From Caballeronia novacaledonica (GTDB taxonomy: Bacteria > Pseudomonadota > Gammaproteobacteria > Burkholderiales > Burkholderiaceae), in assembly GCF_900258035.1 (NCBI RefSeq), contig NZ_OGTP01000003.1, positions 310,001-374,000 on the forward strand: 64,000 bases of DNA, written 5' to 3'. The notes beneath the pieces are model-generated. The model did no database searches and was not told where the DNA came from. It was given only the letters and a program-made list of their open reading frames with translations. Below, in pieces: positions 17,820-27,509 of the stretch; the stretch's first letter is position 1; every line of letters starts with the position of its first letter. Position numbers and translations under genes: made by a program.

Positions 17820-18863
17820 ATGGCCTACGAAGCAGCGTCCGAGCGATATGCGCAGATGCAATACCGCACCTGCGGCAAGAGCGGGCTGAAGCTGCCCGCG
17901 TTGTCGCTTGGTTTGTGGCACAACTTCGGCGATTCCACGCCGATCTCCACGCAACGCGACATCCTCCGCAGCGCTTTCGATCTGGGCATCACCCATTTCG
18001 ATCTCGCGAACAACTATGGCCCGCCGTACGGCAGCGCCGAGACGAATTTCGGACGTATTTTCAAGGACGACTTCCGGCCGTATCGCGACGAACTGCTGAT
18101 TTCGTCGAAAGCGGGCTGGGACATGTGGCCCGGTCCGTACGGTCAGGGCGGCGGCTCGCGTAAATATGTGCTCGCGAGTCTCGACCAGAGCCTGAAGCGC
18201 ATGGGCCTCGATTACGTCGACATTTTTTATTCGCATCGCTTCGACGCCGACACGCCGCTCGAAGAAACCGCCGGCGCGCTCGCGACCGCCGTGCATTCGG
18301 GCAAGGCGCTTTACGTCGGCATTTCGTCGTATTCGGCGACGAAAACGCGCGAAATGGCGAAGCTGCTCGCCGAGCACAAGGTGCCGCTTTTGATCCATCA
18401 GCCGTCGTACAACATGCTGAACCGCTGGATCGAAGAAGAATTGCTCGACACGCTCGACGATGTCGGCGCGGGCAGCATCGCGTTCACGCCGCTCGCGCAA
18501 GGGCTCCTGACGAGCAAATATCTGAACGGCGTCCCGCAGGACGCGCGCGTGAACAAGCCGGGCGGCGGATCGCTCAAGCAGGAGCATCTGAGCGACGCGA
18601 ACCTCGCACACGTGCGCAAGCTCGACGAGCTTGCCCAAAAGCGCGGCCAGAGCCTCGCGCAGATGGCGCTCGCGTGGGCGCTGCGCGGCGGGCGCGTGAC
18701 TTCGGTGCTGATCGGCGCGAGCCGCGCGGAACAGGTTGCGGAGAACGTCGGAGCGCTGAAGAACCTCGAGTTCACGAAGGAAGAACTCGCGGAAATCGAC
18801 CAGCACGCGCAGGAAGGCGGTATCAACCTGTGGGAAAAGCCGTCGACGGATCAACGCATCTGA
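17820..18863 (+). CDS. Aldo/keto reductase, L-glyceraldehyde 3-phosphate reductase (YghZ) type
   Basis: NADPH-dependent reductase. The 347-residue TIM barrel has the catalytic tetrad: D in FDLANNYG, Y in NNYGPPYGSAE, K in ISSKAGW, and H in FYSHRFD. It has the C-terminal NADPH site IGASRAEQVAENV. GLWHNFGD, PYGQGGGSRKYV and the tail GGINLWEKPSTDQ are typical of YghZ, which acts on L-glyceraldehyde 3-phosphate and methylglyoxal. An SD-like AGAGGAAAT precedes ATG 17820. Confidence 0.9.
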   Translation: MAYEAASERYAQMQYRTCGKSGLKLPALSLGLWHNFGDSTPISTQRDILRSAFDLGITHFDLANNYGPPYGSAETNFGRIFKDDFRPYRDELLISSKAGWDMWPGPYGQGGGSRKYVLASLDQSLKRMGLDYVDIFYSHRFDADTPLEETAGALATAVHSGKALYVGISSYSATKTREMAKLLAEHKVPLLIHQPSYNMLNRWIEEELLDTLDDVGAGSIAFTPLAQGLLTSKYLNGVPQDARVNKPGGGSLKQEHLSDANLAHVRKLDELAQKRGQSLAQMALAWALRGGRVTSVLIGASRAEQVAENVGALKNLEFTKEELAEIDQHAQEGGINLWEKPSTDQRI

Positions 18864-19294
18864 CGCGCCGAGCCTTTCGCCAGAAGGGTATTTCGGGATA
18901 GGCGCGGTGTCCGTTGCTATCATGCGGACTCGGCAGCTTTTCGGCAGTGGTCGTTGCCGTTCCTGCTGCCGGCCGAAAGCGCACTTCTTCAGCACGCACG
19001 TTCGCCCACGAGGCGTGCGTGCGCGACTTTGCCGCCATCACGACGTTCGGACCGCGAAACGACTATCGGGTTAAAATAGCCGATTGCGCCGGGCTGTCTG
19101 GTTTTTGCGCGACGTTCACGCAAGGCGCGGCGTGAAACGCTGTCATCACCATTCGATCGTCCTGTTCGGGCAGCGCAGCGCCCTCGTAGCGCGCTTTATG
19201 TTCGACGCCGGCCCGGCGTGGCATCGGTCGCAAATCGGCCGCGAGCGTCGGAGCGTCACCGCTTTTGCACAGTTAAAGCACAGTTCAAGAAGCC
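18864..19294. other. Gene-free region before fpr
   Basis: About 430 bases with no convincing gene. It presumably holds the fpr promoter; a TTAAAATAG segment near 19070 is a possible -10 box, but no good -35 box is seen. Confidence 0.3.
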
Positions 19295-20065
19295 ATGAGC
19301 AACCTTAATTCTCAAACCGTTCTGAGCGTCCACCACTGGACCGACACGCTTTTCAGTTTCACCTGCACCCGCGACAGCTCGTTCCGCTTTGAGAACGGCC
19401 AGTTCACGATGGTGGGTCTCGAAGTCGAGGGCAAGCCGCTTCTGCGCGCCTACAGCCTCGCGAGCGCGAACTACGAAGAGCATCTCGAATTTCTGAGCAT
19501 CAAGGTTCCCGACGGCCCGCTCACCTCGCGCCTGCAACATCTGAAGGTCGGCGATCCGGTGCTGATCGGCAAGAAGCCGACCGGCACGCTCGTCGCCGAC
19601 AACCTGCTGCCCGGCAAGACGCTGTGGCTGCTCTCGACCGGCACCGGCCTCGCGCCGTTCATGTCGATCATCAAAGATCCGGAAGTTTACGACCGCTACG
19701 AGAAGATCGTGCTGACGCACACCTGCCGTTTCGTCGACGAACTCGCGTACAAGGACTTCATCACCGAGCACTTGCCGGCGCATGAGCATATCGGCGAAAT
19801 CGTCTCCGAAAAGCTCGTGTACTACCCGACGGTCACGCGCGAGGAATTCGCGAACCGTGGCCGCATTACGGATCTGATCGAGACGAAGAAGCTGTTCGCG
19901 GATCTCGCGCTCGAACCGTTCTCGATCGAAAACGATCGCGTGATGCTCTGCGGCAGCCCGCACATGCTGCGCGACACCCGCGAACTGCTCGACACAATGG
20001 GCTTCCAGGAAGGCAGCAACAACCATCCGGGCCACTATGTCGTGGAGAAGGCGTTCGTCGGCTGA
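19295..20065 (+). CDS. fpr: Ferredoxin-NADP+ reductase
   Basis: FAD enzyme that exchanges electrons between NADPH and ferredoxin/flavodoxin. The 256-residue protein has the FAD-binding motif RAYSLAS, NADP-binding TGTGLAPFMSI and CGSPHMLRDT, and the C-terminal end HYVVEKAFVG typical of the bacterial subclass II Fpr. Length and motif order fit. In related bacteria fpr responds to oxidative stress or iron. A terminator follows at 20092-20120. Confidence 0.95.
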   Translation: MSNLNSQTVLSVHHWTDTLFSFTCTRDSSFRFENGQFTMVGLEVEGKPLLRAYSLASANYEEHLEFLSIKVPDGPLTSRLQHLKVGDPVLIGKKPTGTLVADNLLPGKTLWLLSTGTGLAPFMSIIKDPEVYDRYEKIVLTHTCRFVDELAYKDFITEHLPAHEHIGEIVSEKLVYYPTVTREEFANRGRITDLIETKKLFADLALEPFSIENDRVMLCGSPHMLRDTRELLDTMGFQEGSNNHPGHYVVEKAFVG

Positions 20066-20091
20066 TTCGGTCCGACAGCGACGTCGCAAAG

Positions 20092-20120
20092 ACCGGGGCC
20101 TCGCGCTCCGGTTTTTTTTT
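20092..20120 (+). terminator. Rho-independent terminator of fpr
   Basis: Stem ACCGG/CCGGT extended by G-T and G-C pairs, followed by nine T residues. It lies 27 bases past the fpr stop. Confidence 0.8.
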
Positions 20121-20401
20121 CGCCTGACGAATCCGGCTGCTCAGTTACAAATTGGCTGGCGTTCGTAGGTGTTTTTCCTACGCAATGCGTGCGGCGAACT
20201 TGGTAAACGACATGAAGTTCCGCCGCCGAAGCCTTGTCGGACATAGATTTATAATATTTTTGAGATATGATCCGTTTACGCTGAGACGGCGAAACGCGAA
20301 ACGCGTGGTCCGTCATCGATGTTACAGAGTGTAAATTCAGTTACGCCTCTCGTGAGTGGCCGAGGACGTAGCTCCAGTTGCGCTCAACGCGAGGATAGTG
20401 A

Positions 20402-21265
20402 ATGAATCCGTCGGCCACGATCACGCTCGATGAGAGCCCGATTCGCCGCGCCCCGCTGCGCGGGGTTCCGTCACCGGCGCCGGAACGCTCCGGTGCGTCG
20501 TTTGCCTCTCCGTATTCCGCGCTGATCGACGCCAAGCTCAAGGGCGATCGGCAGATTCAACGCCTCACCGCCCGCGTCCAGGAACTCGCCGCGCTGCTCG
20601 CCGCCACGGAAGAGCGCGCGCGGCAGGCGCTCGCGCAGGATCTCCACGACAGCGCCGGCGCCGCGCTCACCGTCGCCAATCTCGCCCTCGCGCGCGCCGA
20701 GCACCGGCTGCCAGCCGACGCGCCCGCCGCGCTCGGCGATGCGCTGCATCAGGCGCGCGCCGCGCTCGCCGAAGTTTGCGAGACGAGTCGCCGGATCGTC
20801 GAAGGACTGCAGACGCCGGCCTTCGACGCGAATTTCGCCGCCACACTCGCCGACTGGATCGCGAGCTTCGGCGCGCGCGCGGCGATTGCCGTCGATTTTT
20901 CCTGCCCGGACGATGCGCGGCTCGATCGCATGTCGCACGACATGGCGCTCGCGCTTTTTCGCGTGATGCAGGAGGCGCTCGGCAATGTCGCGCGTCATGC
21001 GCAGGCCGCCCGCGCGAGCGTGCATGTTTCGCTCGACGAAAATGGCGTGACGCTGACCGTCACCGACGATGGCGTCGGCATCAGCGCGGCCGCGCGGCGC
21101 AAGAGCGGGCGCTTCGGCCTCTCCGGGATGCGCGCGCGCTGCGAGGCGCTCGGCGGCACTCTGCGCGTGGCGGCGGCGAAGCCCGTCGGCGCATGCGTGC
21201 GCGCGCGTCTGCCATGGACCGCGGCGCGCCCCGGCCTCTTCGCGCTTCACGTGTTCAGCGCCTGA
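20402..21265 (+). CDS. Sensor histidine kinase of the NarL/UhpB class without an obvious sensor domain
   Basis: The 287-residue protein has a short N-terminus, then a helix leading into the HisKA_3 dimerisation domain with the phospho-accepting H82 in AQDLHDSAG. The HATPase_c domain follows with the N box VMQEALGNVARHA, the G1 box DDGVGIS and the G2-like GLSGMRARC. No membrane segment or PAS/GAF domain is visible, so it should be cytoplasmic. The response regulator starts 11 bases downstream. The signal is unknown. Confidence 0.88.
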   Translation: MNPSATITLDESPIRRAPLRGVPSPAPERSGASFASPYSALIDAKLKGDRQIQRLTARVQELAALLAATEERARQALAQDLHDSAGAALTVANLALARAEHRLPADAPAALGDALHQARAALAEVCETSRRIVEGLQTPAFDANFAATLADWIASFGARAAIAVDFSCPDDARLDRMSHDMALALFRVMQEALGNVARHAQAARASVHVSLDENGVTLTVTDDGVGISAAARRKSGRFGLSGMRARCEALGGTLRVAAAKPVGACVRARLPWTAARPGLFALHVFSA

Positions 21266-21276
21266 GGCCGCCCGCG

Positions 21277-21930
21277 ATGCTCCGAATCCTGCTCGCCGAC
21301 GACCACGCCATCGTGCGCCGCGGCGTCGCGCAATTGCTGCTGGAACGCGGTGTCGCATCCGAAGTGACGGAGGCCGAAACCGGCATGCAGGCGCTCGCGC
21401 TGGCCGCGCGCCGTCCACTCGACGTCGCGATGCTCGATATTTCGCTGCCGGACGTCAACGGTATCGACGTGCTGAAGCGCCTGAAGCGCGAAAGCCCGCG
21501 TCTGCCCGTGCTGATGTTTTCGATGTACCGCGAGGATCAATACGCGGTGCGCGCGCTGAAGGCGGGCGCGTCGGGTTATTTGTCGAAGACGGCGGACCCC
21601 GCGCTGATGATCGGCGCGATTCAGCAGGTCGCGTCGGGCCGCAAGTACGTGAGCCCCGAAATGGCCGAAGCGCTTGCGACTTACGTTTCGCTCGACACCG
21701 AACGTCTGCCGCACGAAAAGCTGTCGGATCGCGAATTTCAGACGCTTTGCATGCTGGCTTCGGGAAAGCGGCTGACCGACATCGCCAACGCTTTATCGCT
21801 TTCGGTTAAAACGGTGAGCGTTTATCGCGCGCGGTTGTTGGAAAAGATGAAACTCGCCAACAACGCCGAGCTCACGTTCTATGTGATGAGCAACCGTCTG
21901 GTCGATATGAACCCCGCAATCGCCGGGTAA
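21277..21930 (+). CDS. LuxR/NarL-family response regulator
   Basis: Partner of the preceding kinase. The 217-residue protein has a receiver domain (acidic pair DD at 8-9, phospho-acceptor D54 in MLDISLPD, conserved K in YLSKTAD) and a C-terminal LuxR-type helix-turn-helix (LSDREFQTLCMLASGKRLTDIANALSLSVKTVSVYRARLLEK). ATG at 21277 follows the kinase stop by 11 bases. Its stop codon overlaps a 30-bp perfect palindrome. Confidence 0.93.
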   Translation: MLRILLADDHAIVRRGVAQLLLERGVASEVTEAETGMQALALAARRPLDVAMLDISLPDVNGIDVLKRLKRESPRLPVLMFSMYREDQYAVRALKAGASGYLSKTADPALMIGAIQQVASGRKYVSPEMAEALATYVSLDTERLPHEKLSDREFQTLCMLASGKRLTDIANALSLSVKTVSVYRARLLEKMKLANNAELTFYVMSNRLVDMNPAIAG

Positions 21931-21959
21931 CAAATTTATCTTGAACAAGATAAATTTGT
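21930..21959. repeat. 30-bp perfect AT-rich palindrome at the response regulator stop codon
   Basis: ACAAATTTATCTTG (21930-21943), AA, CAAGATAAATTTGT (21946-21959): two perfect 14-base arms. It overlaps the TAA stop and lies 120 bases before the permease gene. It could end transcription of the two-component operon, although no T run follows, or serve as a dyad operator for the permease gene. A smaller hairpin, CCGATA/TATCGG, lies at 22016-22030. Confidence 0.6.
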
Positions 21960-22079
21960 AGAAAATCGCTGCACCGACGTGTCACGTTGCCGATTTCCGG
22001 GCAATCTCCGAGTCTCCGATAAAATATCGGGTTTTCCCGCAGCCGGGCGCCGCCGCGCGCCAGAAGGAGACTCATCGCA

Positions 22080-23510
22080 ATGTCGTTGTTCCGCAAGAAA
22101 AATATCGAGCACATGCTGGCCGGCGCGCACAGCACGTCGCTCAGGAAGACGCTCGGCGCCCTCGATCTGACTTTCCTCGGCATCGGGGCCATTATCGGCA
22201 CGGGGATTTTCGTGCTGACCGGCACCGGCGCCGTGCAGGCCGGTCCGGCGCTCATGATTTCGTTCATCGTCGCGGCGATCGCGTGCTGCTTCGCCGCGCT
22301 CGCCTACGCCGAGTTTTCATCGACGATTCCCGTCGCCGGTTCCATCTACACATACTCGTACGCGACGCTCGGCGAGCTTGCAGCGTGGATCATCGGCTGG
22401 GACTTGATGCTCGAATACGGGCTCGCGACGTCGGCGGTGTCGGTCGGCTGGTCGGGCTATCTGCAGTCGCTGCTGTCGGGCTTCGGCATTTCGCTGCCTG
22501 CGGCGCTGTCCGCCGCGCCCGGCGCCTTGCCCGGCCACACCACGTTCTTCAACCTGCCGGCGTTTCTCGTGATGATGGCGATCACGGCGCTGCTCTCGGT
22601 CGGCGTCAAGGAATCCACGCGCATCAACAACATCATGGTCGCGATCAAGGTGACGGTGGTGGTGCTCGTGATCGCCGTGGGCGTGTTCCACGTCAAGCCG
22701 GCGAACTGGCATCCGTTCATGCCGAACGGCTGGTCCGGCGTGTTCGGCGCGGCGGCGGTGATGTTCTTCGCGTTCATCGGCTTCGATTCGGTGTCGTCGG
22801 CGGCGGAGGAAGTGAAGAATCCGAAGCGCGATCTGCCCATCGGCATCATTTCGTCGCTCGCGGTGTGCGCGGTGCTTTACGTGGCGGTCGCGGCCGTCGT
22901 GACCGGAATCGTGCCGGCGGCGCAGTTCGCGAACAGTCCGCATCCGGTCTCGTTCGCGCTGCAAGTGGCCGGCCAGAACTGGGTCGCGGGCTTCATCGAC
23001 CTCGGCGCGGTGCTCGGCATGCTGACCGTGATTCTCGTCATGAGCTACGGCCAGACGCGCATCATTTACGCGATGTCGCGCGACGGACTCCTGCCCGCGC
23101 GCTTGTCGAAGGTGCATCCGCGTTTCGCGACGCCGTTCTTCACGACGTGGATGGTCGGCATCTTCTTCGGCCTGATCGGTGCGCTCGTGCCGCTCAACGT
23201 GCTCGCCGAGCTGATCAACATCGGCACGCTCGCCGCGTTCTCGATGGTCTCCATCGCCGTTTTGATCCTGCGCCGCACGCATCCGGAACTGCCGCGCGCG
23301 TTTCGCTGCCCGGGTGTGCCCGTCGTTCCGGTTCTCGCCGTGGCGTCGTGCCTGTTCCTCATGTTGAATCTTCAGGCGATGACGTGGATCGCATTCGCGG
23401 TGTGGCTCGTCATCGGCCTTGCGATCTATTTCCTGTATTCGCGTCGCCACTCGGTGCTCGGGCACGCGTCGCGCGAAACGTCGACAAAGCGTGAAGCCGT
23501 GACGCAATAG
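22080..23510 (+). CDS. APC-family amino acid permease (cationic amino acid transporter type)
   Basis: Integral inner-membrane transporter, 476 residues with about 12 hydrophobic segments. TM1 carries the substrate-binding motif GIGAIIGTGIF of the APC superfamily. FFAFIGFDSVSSAAEEVKNPKRDLP is the hallmark of the CAT/YfnA branch. ATG 22080 follows the SD site AAGGAGA (22063-22070). A terminator follows at 23527-23554. Substrate is probably an amino acid; which one is not evident. Confidence 0.9.
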   Translation: MSLFRKKNIEHMLAGAHSTSLRKTLGALDLTFLGIGAIIGTGIFVLTGTGAVQAGPALMISFIVAAIACCFAALAYAEFSSTIPVAGSIYTYSYATLGELAAWIIGWDLMLEYGLATSAVSVGWSGYLQSLLSGFGISLPAALSAAPGALPGHTTFFNLPAFLVMMAITALLSVGVKESTRINNIMVAIKVTVVVLVIAVGVFHVKPANWHPFMPNGWSGVFGAAAVMFFAFIGFDSVSSAAEEVKNPKRDLPIGIISSLAVCAVLYVAVAAVVTGIVPAAQFANSPHPVSFALQVAGQNWVAGFIDLGAVLGMLTVILVMSYGQTRIIYAMSRDGLLPARLSKVHPRFATPFFTTWMVGIFFGLIGALVPLNVLAELINIGTLAAFSMVSIAVLILRRTHPELPRAFRCPGVPVVPVLAVASCLFLMLNLQAMTWIAFAVWLVIGLAIYFLYSRRHSVLGHASRETSTKREAVTQ

Positions 23511-23526
23511 GCGTCATCGTTATCGG

Positions 23527-23554
23527 AAAAACGCCGCCCGTGAGGCGGCGTTTT
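23527..23554 (+). terminator. Terminator after the amino acid permease
   Basis: Stem CGCCGCC/GGCGGCG with a 5-base loop, flanked by A and T runs. Confidence 0.8.
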
Positions 23555-23732
23555 GCATTGGCGGCCACGATTCCGCAATTATGGGACGGACGTTCGCGCC
23601 GATAGCGACGCCCGCCGATTTGTGTTTTACTCGATGTCACAAACACATAACACCAAATCCGGCTGAACGCTCACGGCGGCAGTAGGCAGGTGCGTGGCGC
23701 GAAGCTGGTCCTATCCCCAAGGAGACAGTGAA

Positions 23733-24209
23733 ATGGCGTTCAGCATCAGCCTGACGGTCAACGGGAAAGCCGTGACCGCCACCGTCGAACCGCATCTTCT
23801 GCTCGTCCAGTTTCTCCGCGATCAACTCAGACTCACCGGAACGCACATCGGCTGCGACACCGCGCAGTGCGGCGCGTGCACCGTTCATCTCGACGGCCGC
23901 GCGATCAAGTCGTGCAACATCCTGGCCGCGCAGGCGGACGGCATGAGCGTGACGACCATCGAAGGCATGGCGAAAGACGGCCAGCTTCATCCGATGCAGG
24001 CGGCATTCAAGGAATGTCATGGCTTGCAGTGCGGCTTCTGCACACCCGGCATGGTGATGAGCGCGAGCGCGCTGGCCACGCAATCGCCCGAGCTTTCCGA
24101 AGAAGACGTGCGCGAACAGCTCGACGGCAATCTGTGTCGCTGCACGGGGTATCACAACATCGTGAAAGCGGTTCTCCAGGGCGCGCAGGCGATGAAATCC
24201 GGCGCCTGA
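23733..24209 (+). CDS. coxS: Molybdenum hydroxylase [2Fe-2S] subunit (CoxS/CutS-like)
   Basis: Small iron-sulfur subunit of a xanthine dehydrogenase-family enzyme; carries electrons from the molybdenum site to FAD. The 158-residue protein has a plant-type [2Fe-2S] site (C41, C46, C49 in CDTAQCGAC, then C61) and a second one in the alpha-helical domain (CGFCTPGM and CRCTGY). SD AAGGAGA lies before ATG 23733. First gene of a seven-gene operon. Confidence 0.93.
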   Translation: MAFSISLTVNGKAVTATVEPHLLLVQFLRDQLRLTGTHIGCDTAQCGACTVHLDGRAIKSCNILAAQADGMSVTTIEGMAKDGQLHPMQAAFKECHGLQCGFCTPGMVMSASALATQSPELSEEDVREQLDGNLCRCTGYHNIVKAVLQGAQAMKSGA

Positions 24210-24313
24210 CGTAACGCCAGACTCCCTTCCGAAAACGTGAATCGCGCCTTGCGGCCCTGCGTGGGCCTCGAGTAAGGCGCTAAAGCGCCGACGCCTGGCG
24301 CAAGGAGACCGCG

Positions 24314-26686
24314 ATGAATGCCCCTGAGCAACAGAAACTGATCGGCGCCGGCGTCAAGCGCAAGGAAGACTATCGCTTCCTGACGGGCGCGGGCCAATAC
24401 ACCGACGACGTCGTCATGCCGCAGCAAAGCCACGGCGTATTCCTGCGCTCGCCGCACGCGCACGCGCGGATCAAGCGCATCGATACCGAAGCCGCGATGA
24501 AGTCGCCGGGCGTGATCGGCATCTTCACCGGCAAGGACATGGCGGGCGAGAACGTCGGCGGATTGCCGTGCGGCTGGCTCATCCACAGCACGGACGGCTC
24601 GCCGATGCACGAGCCGCCGCATCCCGTCATCGCGCACGACAAGGTGCTGCACGTGGGCGATCAGGTCGCGCTCGTCGTCGCCGAATCGGTGAAGGAGGCG
24701 AAGGACGCGCTCGAACTGATCGACGTCGATTACGAAGAATTGCCCGCGACCGTCGATACGGCGAGCGCCTCGGACGCCGGCCGGCCGCTCGTGCACGACA
24801 GCGTGCCGAACAACGTCTGCTACAACTGGGGCCACGGCGACAAGGCGAAGACCGACGCCGCGTTCGCCCAGGCCGCGCACGTGACGACGCTCGATATCGT
24901 GAACCAGCGCCTCGTGCCGAACGCGATCGAGCCGCGCGCCGTCAACGCGAGCTATTCGAAGCACGACGACAGCTACACGGTCTACGTCGCGAATCAGAAT
25001 CCGCACGTCGAGCGCTTGCTGATGGCCGCGTTCGTGCTGCAGCTTCCGGAGTCGAAACTGCGCGTGATTGCGCCGGATGTGGGCGGCGGTTTCGGCTCGA
25101 AGATTTTCCTGTATCCGGAAGACGTCGCGCTGACGTGGGCGTCGAAGAAAGTCGGGCGGCCGATCAAATGGACCGCCGAGCGCTCCGAAGCCTTCCTCTC
25201 CGACGCGCACGGCCGCGATCACGTGACCAAGGCCGAACTCGCGCTGGACAAGGACGGCAAGTTCATCGGCATGCGCGTGCATACGACGGCGAACATGGGC
25301 GCGTATCTGTCGACGTTCGCATCGTCGATTCCGACCGTGCTCTACGCCACGCTGCTCGCCGGCCAGTACACGACGCCCGCGATCTACGCCGAAGTCAAAG
25401 CCGTGTTCACGAACACGGTGCCCGTCGATGCGTATCGCGGCGCGGGCCGTCCGGAAGCGACCTATGTCGTCGAACGTCTCGTGGAAACGGCGGCGCGCGA
25501 GTTGAACATCGATCCGGTCGAACTGCGGCGCCGCAACTTCATCCGCGAGTTTCCGTATGCGACGCCGGTCGGTCTCACCTACGACACCGGCGATTACGAC
25601 GCGTGTCTCGATCGCGCGCTCGAACTCGCCGATGTGAAAGGCTTCGCGGCGCGCAAGGAAGAATCGAAGCAGCGCGGCAAGCTGCGCGGCATCGGCTATT
25701 CGTGCTACATCGAGGCTTGCGGGCTCGCGCCGTCGAACGTGGCGGGTGCGCTCGGCGCGCGCGCGGGCCTCTTCGAAGCGGGCGAAGTGCGCGTCCATCC
25801 GACCGGCTCGGTCACCGTCTTCACCGGCTCGCACAGTCACGGGCAAGGGCACGAAACGACGTTCGCGCAAGTCGTCGCGGACCGGCTCGGCATTGCGATC
25901 GACAACGTCGAGATCATTCACGGCGATACCGGCCGCATTCCGTTCGGCATGGGCACGTACGGGTCGCGCTCGATTTCCGTCGGCGGCTCGGCGATCATGA
26001 AGGCGCTCGACAAGGTCGAGGCGAAGGCGAAGAAAATCGCCGCGCATCTGCTCGAAGCGGCGGCGGAGGACATCGAGTTCAAGAACGGCGTGTTCAGCGT
26101 CGCGGGCACGGACCGCACGAAGACGTTCGTCGACGTCTCGCTCGCCGCGTACGTGCCGCACAACTTCCCGCTCGAAACCATGGAACCGGGTCTCAACGAG
26201 AACGCGTTCTACGATCCGACCAACTTCACGTATCCGTCCGGCGCGTATGTGTGCGAAGTCGAAGTCGATCAGGACACGGGCGAAACGCGCATCCAGAAAT
26301 TCACGGCCGTCGACGACTTCGGCAATGTGATCAACCCGATGATCGTCGAAGGCCAGGTGCACGGCGGTCTGGGACAAGGCATCGGCCAGGCGATGCTCGA
26401 ACGCTGCGTCTACGACGACAGCACCGGCCAGTTGCTTTCCGGCTCGTTCATGGATTACGCGATGCCCCACGCGATCGATCTGCCGAACTTCACCGTCGAA
26501 ACCGCGAAGGGCACGCCGTGCACGCACAATCCGCTCGGCGTGAAGGGCTGCGGCGAGGCGGGCGCGATCGGCTCGCCGCCCGCCGTCATCAACGCGATTC
26601 TCGATGCGCTCGCGCCGCTCGGCGTGAAGGACTTGCAGATGCCCGCGACGCCGCACCGCGTCTGGACCGCGATGCATAACGCCTGA
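24314..26686 (+). CDS. coxL: Molybdenum hydroxylase large subunit, form II CoxL-like
   Basis: Catalytic molybdopterin-cytosine-dinucleotide subunit, 790 residues. Family motifs include [22 protein letters not shown] and [13 protein letters not shown] near the C-terminus with the catalytic Glu. The active-site loop reads AYRGAGR (373-379), the form II signature, rather than AYxCSFR of proven CO dehydrogenases. So it may oxidise another substrate (established for the family; the substrate here is unknown). SD AAGGAGA precedes ATG 24314; the 104-base gap from coxS holds no gene. Confidence 0.93.
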   Translation: MNAPEQQKLIGAGVKRKEDYRFLTGAGQYTDDVVMPQQSHGVFLRSPHAHARIKRIDTEAAMKSPGVIGIFTGKDMAGENVGGLPCGWLIHSTDGSPMHEPPHPVIAHDKVLHVGDQVALVVAESVKEAKDALELIDVDYEELPATVDTASASDAGRPLVHDSVPNNVCYNWGHGDKAKTDAAFAQAAHVTTLDIVNQRLVPNAIEPRAVNASYSKHDDSYTVYVANQNPHVERLLMAAFVLQLPESKLRVIAPDVGGGFGSKIFLYPEDVALTWASKKVGRPIKWTAERSEAFLSDAHGRDHVTKAELALDKDGKFIGMRVHTTANMGAYLSTFASSIPTVLYATLLAGQYTTPAIYAEVKAVFTNTVPVDAYRGAGRPEATYVVERLVETAARELNIDPVELRRRNFIREFPYATPVGLTYDTGDYDACLDRALELADVKGFAARKEESKQRGKLRGIGYSCYIEACGLAPSNVAGALGARAGLFEAGEVRVHPTGSVTVFTGSHSHGQGHETTFAQVVADRLGIAIDNVEIIHGDTGRIPFGMGTYGSRSISVGGSAIMKALDKVEAKAKKIAAHLLEAAAEDIEFKNGVFSVAGTDRTKTFVDVSLAAYVPHNFPLETMEPGLNENAFYDPTNFTYPSGAYVCEVEVDQDTGETRIQKFTAVDDFGNVINPMIVEGQVHGGLGQGIGQAMLERCVYDDSTGQLLSGSFMDYAMPHAIDLPNFTVETAKGTPCTHNPLGVKGCGEAGAIGSPPAVINAILDALAPLGVKDLQMPATPHRVWTAMHNA

Positions 26687-26696
26687 GGAGCCCGAC

Positions 26697-27497
26697 ATGT
26701 ATTCATTCGATTATCAAAAGGCCGACGAAGCGAAAGCGGCCGTCGCCGCGTTGAGCGCGAACGGCGACGCCAAGTTCCTCGCGGGCGGCCAGAGCCTTCT
26801 GCCGACGATGCGCCTGCGCCTCGCGCAGCCATCGGCGCTGATCGACGTGACGCGCATCGCGTCGATGAAAAGCGTCACGCTCGGCGGCGACACGCTCACG
26901 ATCGGCGGCGCGGTGTGCCATGCGGACGTCGCGTCGAACGCCGACGTAAAAAAGGCGCTGCCGGGCCTCGCGGACCTTGCGGGCCGCATCGGCGACCGGC
27001 AAGTGCGCGAGCGCGGCACGATCGGCGGCTCGCTCGCGAACGACGATCCGGCGGCGTGCTATCCGTCCGCCGTCCTCGCGCTGAACGCGACCGTCGTGAC
27101 GGACAGAAGGCGCATCGCCGCCGACGATTTCTTCATCGACATGTATACGACCGCGCTCGAACCCGACGAACTCATCACGGCCGTCGAGTTTCCGCTCGCC
27201 GAGCGCGCGGGCTACGAGAAGTTTCGCAATCCCGCGTCGCACTTCGCGCTCGTCGGCGTGTTCGTCGCGAAGTTCAAGGACGGCGTGCGCGTGGGCGTGA
27301 CGGGCGCGGCGTCGTCGGTGTTCCGGCCGGCCGAGCTGGAAGCGGCGTTGTCGAAGGATTTTTCGGTCGCATCGGCGCGCGGCGTGAAGATTCTGCCCGA
27401 CGAACTGAGCGCGGACATGCACGCGAGCGCCGAATATCGCGCGGATCTGATTCCGGTGCTCGCGGGCCGCGCGATCGAGCGCGCGATGTCCTTCTAG
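26697..27497 (+). CDS. coxM: Molybdenum hydroxylase FAD subunit (CoxM-like)
   Basis: FAD-binding middle subunit that passes electrons to the quinone pool or another acceptor. The 266-residue protein has FAD motifs AGGQSLLPTM (about 29-38) and RERGTIGGSLANDDPAAC (about 104-121). The C-terminal CO_deh_flav_C domain follows. SD GAGGAG overlaps the coxL stop and precedes ATG 26697 by ten bases. The S-L-M order differs from the M-S-L order of the Oligotropha form I operon. Confidence 0.93.
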   Translation: MYSFDYQKADEAKAAVAALSANGDAKFLAGGQSLLPTMRLRLAQPSALIDVTRIASMKSVTLGGDTLTIGGAVCHADVASNADVKKALPGLADLAGRIGDRQVRERGTIGGSLANDDPAACYPSAVLALNATVVTDRRRIAADDFFIDMYTTALEPDELITAVEFPLAERAGYEKFRNPASHFALVGVFVAKFKDGVRVGVTGAASSVFRPAELEAALSKDFSVASARGVKILPDELSADMHASAEYRADLIPVLAGRAIERAMSF

Positions 27498-27509
27498 TTC
27501 GCGACGCCG

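Noticed and set aside
24152..26698. 848-residue minus-strand frame opposite coxL
   Set aside because: Shadow of coxL; the CoxL product has all family motifs and this one has none.
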